In this document: positions 6,781 to 14,700 of the stretch, piece by piece | Layout of the letters: every line of letters begins with the position of its first letter | How positions within the stretch are numbered: position 1 is the stretch's first letter | NCBI GenBank assembly: GCA_964484515.1 | Contig: CAZAGT010000093.1 | Span: forward strand, 1-15,548 | Origin: CAZAGT01 sp964484515 | GTDB taxonomy: Bacteria; Desulfobacterota; DSM-4660; Desulfatiglandales; HGW-15 | DNA: 15,548 nucleotides | Direction: 5' to 3' | The notes under the pieces: model-generated | What the model saw: only the letters and a program-made list of their open reading frames with translations | The model's database searches: none | Told to the model about the DNA's origin: nothing | Program-made: the position numbers and the translations under genes

Positions 6781-9700
6781 TTAATGGGGTGCAGCGGGCC
6801 CTAGAATGCCTTCGCAGGTCGCCTCGAAACCCTGGATGATACCTTGGTACAGATGATCGTACTGCCTGATGATCTTGTGTGGGTTGTAGACCCGCCGTAC
6901 CCAATGATACGCCTGGTCTCCGATAGCGTTCAGGCGGTCCGGATCCTTGAGAAGATCCCTGAGGGTCTCGCGAAGAGTCGTAGGCGAAATGCTGACAAGC
7001 GGTACGTCCGGTTCAAGTGAAAGACGAAAGTGCCCCATGCTGCAGAGTACGACCTGTCCCATCGCCATGGATTCCATTCCGGAGATACCATAACCCCATG
7101 GTGTCATTTGGTCAAAGTGGAGATGACAGGTCTCCTTGATCCTGATGCACTCTTCATGGGTCTTGTTTTCGATCAGAAGAACCTTGAAGTTGAACTCCTC
7201 TTCCAAGGGTTTCACCAATTCCAGAAACGCATCGGTGCCCTTGAAACGCCGACTTGTGGGGGAGTGCACAAGCCGGATCTCTTCGCCCGGCCTCGCATGT
7301 GGGCAGCGTCCGTATCGCGTGAGATCGACAATAGGGTAGAAGTACATGAGGCGATTGGGTAGGTTGACGGAGGCATGAACGCCCATACCGAGAATCGGTA
7401 TGATGCCGGTTCTGGTGTGAAACTCTGTTAGGAAATCAAGGTTCTGGAATACTTCTTGCCCGACGTACTGGACAACGCAATTGCGGGCATGCAGCCTGTT
7501 TATGAGGGATGTGCCAGGCAAGCCCGGAGCTTGCCAGCAATGAAAGAAATCGGCCCTTTGAATCAGTTCCTCCGCCTCACTCTTGTCGCCGCCGAGATCA
7601 CGTAAGGTCAGATCTTCCTCGTACCCGAGCAGGCTGGTCCTATTGGTCTGCTCATTGGTCATTTGAGCCGGAAAGGCAACGACGCATCGCGCTTTATGTT
7701 CCGTAAATGTATTGATGGCCTTCATGAGCAGAGTACTTACTTCGCAGACATTGCTGCCGCAGTTTGTGATGAGGATGTTCAGCCCAACTTTTTGGGCTCG
7801 CTTGGAGGGATGAATGTAGCGCAAGAAGGGGTCGTCGGTGTCATAGTAAGGGCGAAGGGGATGAGATAAAGGCGATGTTCTGGAGTCCCCATGGTTGTCG
7901 ATATCAGAGCCGGAAGGGCGTCGTACCGCCCTGGGAGTTCTAGGAAATGACTGTGATCCTCGTAGATGATTAACTGACGCTTTTGAAGAAGACTTCGCTC
8001 CTAAGGCAATCGAGTCGTCCTTCTTGATCCAGCTGACGCCCTCCAGATTCGCGGCCATCTCACTGCCGGCGAAGACGATCAGGGCCCCATTCACCTTGAG
8101 TGCCTCGAGCCTTTCTTGATTCACGACATCGACAAGTAAGACATCCACCTGCTGGGCTAAGCCTTGGTGAGGCAAATGAGTCTTCCAGGCCTTCGTCATC
8201 CATCCAAATCGTTGCTTGATGTCCTCCCAACGGCTACATAATGACAGCACCGTTCTGCCCTTCCAGTATATGCGATTGAGGAGATCTTCCTCCGTAATGG
8301 TCAGACGGCGTCTCCCAATGAGGATTCGATGCGAGCCCTTTATTGTGTTATCTGGTGCCCCTTCGTACGTTTCACTGTGAGCAAGCTTGAAAAAGCGTTT
8401 AAACTCATCCTCGATGCCCTCCTCTTGATAGCCTCGGTTGGCACCGGTCCACCAAGCAAGCAAAAACTGGCCTTCCGGAGCAAGCAGCCTTTCGATATGG
8501 GCAAACAGAACGGCCCTTTCAGCGGCAGTGAAATAGTAGATGTTTTGGCTAGAAACGACGCATGCTAACCGTTTTGTCGCCTCGAAGTGGAGCAGGTTCT
8601 TTGTTTGAAACTCAAGCTGCGGGTGGGCCTGGGCGGCTCTCCTAATCGCTTCGTTTGAAATGTCTACCCCGAGCACCGTTTTAGCCTTGGAGCGGGTGGC
8701 CATGGCTTGGGTGAAGTCACCCTCAGCGCAACCCAGATCAAGGAGGGAATCGATGTCTTCAGGCAACAAATCCAAGATTCTTTGATAGTAAGGATCTTCA
8801 ACAGCCGAAGAGTGAAAAGGATCCTCGTTGTCCCAACAGGCATCGAAATAGTCTTTGCCGAAACCATGGCCCGTAAACAGACGGCCGTGGAGATGGGGCA
8901 AGTATTTCTCAATCGATTCTTGCCAGCGCGTGAAACACAGGCGAGTTCCGTGCCTCTTGGTTAGCTGTGAGAGACAGGCATCAAGCGCCTCGTAATGGAT
9001 CTTTTGCTTTGAGTGGCCAATCATGACCAGTCCCAGTTGACGATCAGGGATGGGTTCCGGGACCTTGAGCGGCAGGTTGGTGAACTCCGGCGGTCCGCTG
9101 AAATCCCAGCGTTGGTTATTGACGCTGTAAATGGGAAACTCCAGGAAATCCGCTTCACGAGGATGTACGGCCTGACTCAAGGAGGGCGTTCGGACCGGTA
9201 TCGGACCAACCCCGTGGTAGGAGCTGTCGGCCCTAATTCCGTGCTTCAACAGTGTGGTCGCGATGAGGCTGAAGGGTTCGACTTCATAGGCCCTCGCCCT
9301 GAACCCCCTCACCGCATAATCCGACCGCACTGGGCGAAAAAGTTCGTTCATGGTCTTGACGGAGCGTTCTATCAAATTCTCGAATTCTGCAGGTGACATG
9401 GTAGCAACAGTGAGTCCCGGGTTCTCCCAGAGCCAGCGATCACCCTCCCGGTGCACGGTCATCCAAGCAGGATGAATATGTAATTGCACATCATGGCCTC
9501 TGCGAACCAAATCAACAAGCTGCTTTTCGATTCGCTCCGCGATAGCCTGTTCACCGTGATCCACCAACCAGAAGTATTCAGCTGTATCCCAAAGGATGGT
9601 CAGCGTCGCCCCATGCTTTTCGAGGAGGACGGCGAGGCTCTCTGTTGGTTGAATCAGATCCCGCTCCCAGTCGATAGTGAGGTTCGCGTCTAGCAGAAAG

Positions 9701-11634
9701 TCGTTGGTGTCGTATGCTTCGTAGTCTATCGTGATGATTGCTTCTATGGACGCCTGCTCAGGCAGACGATAGGGGATTTCGCTGCGTTGTGATTGCCTGG
9801 TCTCCGGATTCGAGCCCCTGACCTCTTCAGAGAGACGCGGCAGGTAGGTCCGGAACCAGATTTCCAGGCTGAGCAGTCGCCAGAGTTGCCAATAATACCC
9901 AGATCTCCCGCCGCGGTTATCCAAGAGCCGCTCCACACATTGATCTCCAAAGATCTCTTTGACCCTGCTGTCGGGAGCGGCGATGTGGTCCCGAATAGAT
10001 TCACGGTGGATGCCCTCGGCCCAAATCTCAAACGGCGTGGGGAATCCTTTTTTGTCCTTGCGCCAAGTGATCGGCTTGGGGAGGAAGCCGTCCATGGATC
10101 GTCGGAAGAGATGTTTGGACCAACCCGCGCCGATTTTGTGTTCTTCAGGAAGAGCAAAGGCGAATTCGATGAGTCGATAATCGAGCAGCGGGACCCGTGA
10201 TTCGATGGAAAATGCCATCGAGAGCCGATCTTCGTAGCGTAGCAGGGCTGGAAGCCGCGAACTGAGAAGCTCCCTGTAGAGGATGTTATCTAAATGGCCG
10301 GGAAAGGGTTTGGGGGTCTTGTTCGCCGTATTATTCAGGAAGAGCCGTTTGACTTCTTGTCCTAATTCATTTGTGCGCACCAGGCCGTAGTTTCTGTAAA
10401 AACCTGACAGGGTGCGTTGATATTGCTTGATGTTCTGTTCGATAAGCTTGCCGTAAAGATAATGGGACGCATAGAAGTCGTAACCGGCGAAGATTTCATC
10501 GCCGCCCTGGCCGTCTAGGACAACGGTGACTTCGCGCGAGGCGGTCTCCATCACGTGCCAATGGGGATAAATGCCCATCGCCAGGGTGGGTTCATCTAAA
10601 TACCAGAGCAGGTTGTCGAGCTTTTCCAAAAGGCGAGCGCCGCTAACCTCTCTTTGGTGAGGCCGGAGATCAAAGGTGCGGTTCACAAGGTCCGCATGGG
10701 ACAACTCATTCCATTCATCCCCCTCGGCAAACCAGGTAGTGAATGTTTTGAGATCCGGGAGTCGGCGGCTTGCTAAACCCGCGACGCAGCTTGAGTCCAG
10801 GCCCCCGGAAAGACAGACACCCACAGGAACGTCCGAGCGGAGGTGTTTTTGAACAGCATCATCGAGCAAGGCGCACAGCTCCTCGGCTAATTGGTCCTCG
10901 CTCTTCTGATTGTTATCTGATCGTAACTTCAAGGCCGCTGCAGGAAGATCCCAGAAAGGCCGATACCCTCGAATCAGCCCGTCCCGAACGACCATCGTAT
11001 GACCGGGCTTGAACCGGAAGATTTCCTTGAAGAAGGTCTCCTCCTGTCCGTCCACGAGACCTGAGTCCAAGTAGGTCCAGATCGGGTTCAGATTCAGATC
11101 CAGGTCTGTATGGGTTAGGCTTCTGTACGCTGCTACGGCTTTGAGCTCCGATGCAAAGACCAATCGGTCATCATCGAGTGACCAGTAAAGCGGTTTGATG
11201 CCGACCCGGTCACGGCTCAGTATGAGCTCTTTGCGACGATCGTCCCATAAGGCCAAGGCCCACATGCCGTTAAAACGGGTGAAGCAGTCCAGCCCCCAGC
11301 GGTTGTAAGCATGCAGAATGACTTCCGTATCCGTATTGCTCACAAAGGTGGCCCCGAGCGATTTCAGCTCATCCCTTAGTTCTAGGAAATTGTAGATTTC
11401 TCCGTTATAACTGAGCGAGAGTCGAGTCCCATCAAGCATCATCGGTTGGTGCCCGCGCTCGCTTAGATCGAGGATGGCGAGCCTAATATGGCCTACCAAG
11501 AATTCTCCGAAATCGGCACTTCCTCTATCGTCGGGGCCGCGATGTTCCATGAGATCCAGCATGCACTCGAGCGCCGGCCTTGATTCAGCAAGCCGTCGTC
11601 CCCTCATATCAAGGATCCCGGCTATGCCGCACAT
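6781..11634 (-). CDS. Four-enzyme fusion: asparagine synthetase-like amidotransferase, NodB-like deacetylase, NodS-like methyltransferase, glycosyltransferase
   Basis: This 1617-residue protein is far longer than a normal AsnB (about 550-650). Residues 1-200 are a class II glutamine amidotransferase: nucleophile C2, R50, NGEIYN at 77-82, D102. Residues 250-600 are the AsnB synthase domain with PP-loop SGGLDSS (276-282) and GQGGDE (375-380). Residues 630-905 resemble a NodB/WbmS-type polysaccharide deacetylase (TIDYE at 635-639, GHDVQLHIHP at 713-722, RGFRAR at 776-781). Residues 945-1125 are a class I SAM methyltransferase (LLDLGCAEGDF at 964-974, LGVDIS at 988-993) with a NodS-like look. Residues 1283-1610 are a GT-B glycosyltransferase (ESMAMG at 1521-1526). 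Polar linkers at about 603-625 and 1213-1265 mark fusion seams. Known AsnB-like proteins in O-antigen loci amidate uronic acids; that role here is inference. No stop interrupts the frame, and the start has a good ribosome site. Confidence 0.88.
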   Translation of the reverse strand: MCGIAGILDMRGRRLAESRPALECMLDLMEHRGPDDRGSADFGEFLVGHIRLAILDLSERGHQPMMLDGTRLSLSYNGEIYNFLELRDELKSLGATFVSNTDTEVILHAYNRWGLDCFTRFNGMWALALWDDRRKELILSRDRVGIKPLYWSLDDDRLVFASELKAVAAYRSLTHTDLDLNLNPIWTYLDSGLVDGQEETFFKEIFRFKPGHTMVVRDGLIRGYRPFWDLPAAALKLRSDNNQKSEDQLAEELCALLDDAVQKHLRSDVPVGVCLSGGLDSSCVAGLASRRLPDLKTFTTWFAEGDEWNELSHADLVNRTFDLRPHQREVSGARLLEKLDNLLWYLDEPTLAMGIYPHWHVMETASREVTVVLDGQGGDEIFAGYDFYASHYLYGKLIEQNIKQYQRTLSGFYRNYGLVRTNELGQEVKRLFLNNTANKTPKPFPGHLDNILYRELLSSRLPALLRYEDRLSMAFSIESRVPLLDYRLIEFAFALPEEHKIGAGWSKHLFRRSMDGFLPKPITWRKDKKGFPTPFEIWAEGIHRESIRDHIAAPDSRVKEIFGDQCVERLLDNRGGRSGYYWQLWRLLSLEIWFRTYLPRLSEEVRGSNPETRQSQRSEIPYRLPEQASIEAIITIDYEAYDTNDFLLDANLTIDWERDLIQPTESLAVLLEKHGATLTILWDTAEYFWLVDHGEQAIAERIEKQLVDLVRRGHDVQLHIHPAWMTVHREGDRWLWENPGLTVATMSPAEFENLIERSVKTMNELFRPVRSDYAVRGFRARAYEVEPFSLIATTLLKHGIRADSSYHGVGPIPVRTPSLSQAVHPREADFLEFPIYSVNNQRWDFSGPPEFTNLPLKVPEPIPDRQLGLVMIGHSKQKIHYEALDACLSQLTKRHGTRLCFTRWQESIEKYLPHLHGRLFTGHGFGKDYFDACWDNEDPFHSSAVEDPYYQRILDLLPEDIDSLLDLGCAEGDFTQAMATRSKAKTVLGVDISNEAIRRAAQAHPQLEFQTKNLLHFEATKRLACVVSSQNIYYFTAAERAVLFAHIERLLAPEGQFLLAWWTGANRGYQEEGIEDEFKRFFKLAHSETYEGAPDNTIKGSHRILIGRRRLTITEEDLLNRIYWKGRTVLSLCSRWEDIKQRFGWMTKAWKTHLPHQGLAQQVDVLLVDVVNQERLEALKVNGALIVFAGSEMAANLEGVSWIKKDDSIALGAKSSSKASVNHLRGSQSFPRTPRAVRRPSGSDIDNHGDSRTSPLSHPLRPYYDTDDPFLRYIHPSKRAQKVGLNILITNCGSNVCEVSTLLMKAINTFTEHKARCVVAFPAQMTNEQTNRTSLLGYEEDLTLRDLGGDKSEAEELIQRADFFHCWQAPGLPGTSLINRLHARNCVVQYVGQEVFQNLDFLTEFHTRTGIIPILGMGVHASVNLPNRLMYFYPIVDLTRYGRCPHARPGEEIRLVHSPTSRRFKGTDAFLELVKPLEEEFNFKVLLIENKTHEECIRIKETCHLHFDQMTPWGYGISGMESMAMGQVVLCSMGHFRLSLEPDVPLVSISPTTLRETLRDLLKDPDRLNAIGDQAYHWVRRVYNPHKIIRQYDHLYQGIIQGFEATCEGILGPAAPH

Positions 11635-11749
11635 GATGGGGTCTCCTGCCGTGGTGTCATCTCGGAGAGTGTCTTGTCAATCAGGGATGAGGATTGCATA
11701 GAGAGGCGTGGTCGAGGTCTTGCGAAGCCCAATGGGCGAATCCGCAGTT
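11635..11749 (-). other. Intergenic leader before the AsnB fusion gene
   Basis: This is a 115-base gap between two same-strand genes. On the minus strand it carries a TTGACA hexamer (about 11675-11680) with no convincing -10 box at the right distance, so I do not call a promoter. It contains the Shine-Dalgarno site of the downstream gene and a 25-codon ORF (11699-11622) that overlaps the downstream start in another frame. I see no hairpin followed by a T tract, so read-through from the upstream gene is likely. Confidence 0.4.
11643..11647 (-). promoter_or_regulatory. Ribosome binding site of the AsnB fusion gene
   Basis: On the minus strand AGGAG lies 8 bases before ATG 11634. This supports the start giving Met-Cys-Gly-Ile, which places the catalytic Cys directly after the initiator Met as class II glutamine amidotransferases require. 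Confidence 0.75.
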
Positions 11750-14700
11750 TCAGGCTGTCTTGGATAAGTGGAATATCTGGATGTAGTTGAACCAGCGCGT
11801 GATATCGCTCTTATCTAGTTCGGAACCAATAACGTTACTGATCGTATCAAACAACCTCTCGGCCGATTCAAGATCGATTTGGTCGATGGCTTTGTTCTCC
11901 AATAGAATACGAAAGGTGTAGTTATTGGTAAAATGCTTGTCGATAGAGAAGTCTGAGAACAGCTCCATGTAGTCTTTCTTTGATAAACCGTGGGTCTTAA
12001 AACTGAGGTTGCTTCCCAGCGACGTGAGATGACTGTTTAAAGACTCCGCATCGACGTAGGAATAGCTTTTTTCGCTTGGTCCGGCAACGAACATCTTTCC
12101 GCTCGGCATGAGTACGCGCTTTGCTTCCGCCATCATTTCTTTACCCGCATGTTCGATCGAATATACGGATATGACCACGTCGAAGGTTTCATTCATGAAG
12201 GGAAGCCTCGCTGCGTCGCAGCAGAAATACTGATTGCGTTTATTGCCCCTTGATTCTTGAGATTTCTGCGCACCCGGCAAGACAATATCGACACCGAAGA
12301 AATCATACTGAGGGTACACGTCTGAAAGGGCGTACATATCGCTTGCCAATCCAGATCCAATCTCAAGGATTCGAAGAGACCGATTCTGAGAGAACTGCTC
12401 AAAAAAGGAGCTGAGATGGTTCCAAACGACCAGAGAGCAATACTTGAGTCCAAGGAAAAAGGTATTTGTTCCGATCCGGCCGTTCTGCATGCAGAGTTTG
12501 TTGACGTATCTGGGCATTCTTTCAAACCCAGGGACGCTGGCGATCATTGCAGTCTGATAGGAAACTTGATATTCGGGTTCGATCTCAAGATATTCGTCGA
12601 GATCTTTTTCCAGCAGGATAGGAACCCCCTCCGCGACGGGGTATGTTGAGGGGCACCTGCTGCACCGTAGCATTTCACCGTGATGCTCGATGGTGAGAGC
12701 GTTAGAGCCACAGCGTAGACATTGCAGAATACCCAGCTGGTTCGTGAGCGTAGGCGACAACTTTTTCGAAAAGCAACTCTGAAACTCTTGATAATCCCTC
12801 TCATCGAGCAGATGCCCATACTTTGCCAGGATCGATAAAAGGTCATCCCTGTTTGCATGTCCAGAGTTCAGCGCGTTAAGGTAGATCTGGAGGGACTCGC
12901 TTGACCAAAGCAAGCTGCCCTTGAAAGCCTCTGTCAAAGCAAGACAATGATCGAGCTTCCCAGCCTGATAGTATGCCTTCGTGAGTCTGCCGATCAGCTC
13001 GATGTTTTCCGCAGTGAGTGGAGTGGACTTGACCCTATCAAGAGGAAAGAAGTCGGGGTAGTCCGTGACGATGGAAAGCAGAGTTTTCAAGCAAGTTGCG
13101 CCGGTCTTTTCCCAATCGGAGATCCTTTCTCCCATCGAGCGCAAAAAGTCCTTGTAATCATATGAAAGGTAAGAGGCGCGACAACACATTGAATTTGGGC
13201 TTGAGGATGATCTCGCGCCCTCATCACCTTTGGTGATGGTCCCATACGTCGAATCTGACTCGGTGGGAGCTTCGAGGTGTTGCAGAGCGGAGAGCGAGCA
13301 GACTAGGCCTCGCATCGTCCATGCTTGACCCCAACGCAGATAGGGAAAGTGGTCTTTGTGTTCACCGTCCAGGTGTCGGTCAATCTGGTAGGCGAAACTC
13401 CCGTCGGGATTGCGGAAGGTATCCAGAAACCAGGGGAGAAACCGGGTCGTTGTCTCCAAGGCCTTTGGATAGGCGGTGGCCGTTTCGCCGAGGATATAGG
13501 CGGCTTCGGCGGCGGCGTGGATGTTTATTGGATAAAGACTCTTGGGATGGATCTTGGGAATCGCACCCTGATGGAAGAAATTGGCCAGGTAGTACTCAAA
13601 GTATCGCTCGAACCGCTCTTTGATCTCAAGGCGTTTGGGTAGGAGTTTACTCAGACGGTAAAGGGCTCTGAGCTCTGCCGCCGTGTGATAATGATCGATT
13701 TGCCCTACATTCGCCTCAGAAGGCTCGTACCCCCTTGCCCAATAGGTGAGGTGCCCCTCTGGTGCGAAGTCGGAGAGCGTGAAGTCGAGCGCCCTCTCAC
13801 CGAGGTCCGTCAGCTCCGGTCGCTTTGCTTCCTTTCCGATCCTTACCAGGAATTCCGCCGCGCTAAGATTGGCATTGTGGATGTGGTAGAAGTCAAGGGG
13901 GGTGTAACTGAAACAGATTCGACGTGCATCGATATCGTCGTGATTTAAATCATACGCAAAAAAATCAGCGATCTTCAGGCAAAGCTCCAACCATTGAGGG
14001 TCTTTCTCGATTTGGTAGAGCCTCCAGAAGGCGTCCCCGACGTGATATGAGATGACCGCCGTGGGCGTGCCCTCGGGGATGATGATCACCGATTCCCAAT
14101 CAAAGGGGTACCCCCAACCGTAACCTTCCAACCCTGCAGCCCTATTTTCCAACAGCCACCGCAAACACGTGTTCTTCTTATCCTCACACCTTTCGACAGG
14201 CCACATCGAGGCGAGTTCAAGGTATGAGCTCAGGAAAAGACCCATGGCCTTGGCATTGACCCGGGCCTCGATACCAAGCTCACGTCGTAGGTCGCCCGGC
14301 TCGCGCTTTTCACGCGTCAAGATATCATGGGCTTGCTCTGCAGAGATCTTTCCGGCAACCCGCTCCCTGAGAAGGTACGATTTGATATCATAGGGGTCAA
14401 AGCCGGCCCAACCGTGTTTCCCAAGCCACTCATCCAGATCGAAAATCGCCGCTTCCACCTTTTGATGCAGTTTGGACAGGGCAGGGGGTGCCTCGGCCTG
14501 CTCGGTTTCTGCAGCGGCCGTGGCAGGGCCTATCGTTTGCAAAACCTCTTTCCCTGGAGTTGGTCTTTTCTCGGAGCGGATGACCTCCCGGTAGAATTCG
14601 ACCAGCTTATGGATCTCGCCCTCGTAGGTTTGGACTTGAAATGACGTGTTCCGTTCCTGCCCAGATTGTCGGAGTCGCGGAAGGCCTGCGAGGATGTCTT

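Noticed and set aside
9013..9396. 127-codon plus-strand ORF
   Set aside because: It is antisense to the deacetylase domain of the fusion; no motif or ribosome site supports it.
11675..11680. TTGACA hexamer as a -35 box before the AsnB fusion
   Set aside because: No -10-like hexamer lies 16-18 bases downstream, and the gene can be read from the upstream transcript.
11622..11699. Lasso-peptide or other RiPP system (small ORF plus AsnB plus radical SAM/SPASM)
   Set aside because: There is no leader-peptidase or RiPP recognition element gene, the small ORF lacks a core-like pattern and ribosome site, and the AsnB domain sits in a glycan-enzyme fusion.
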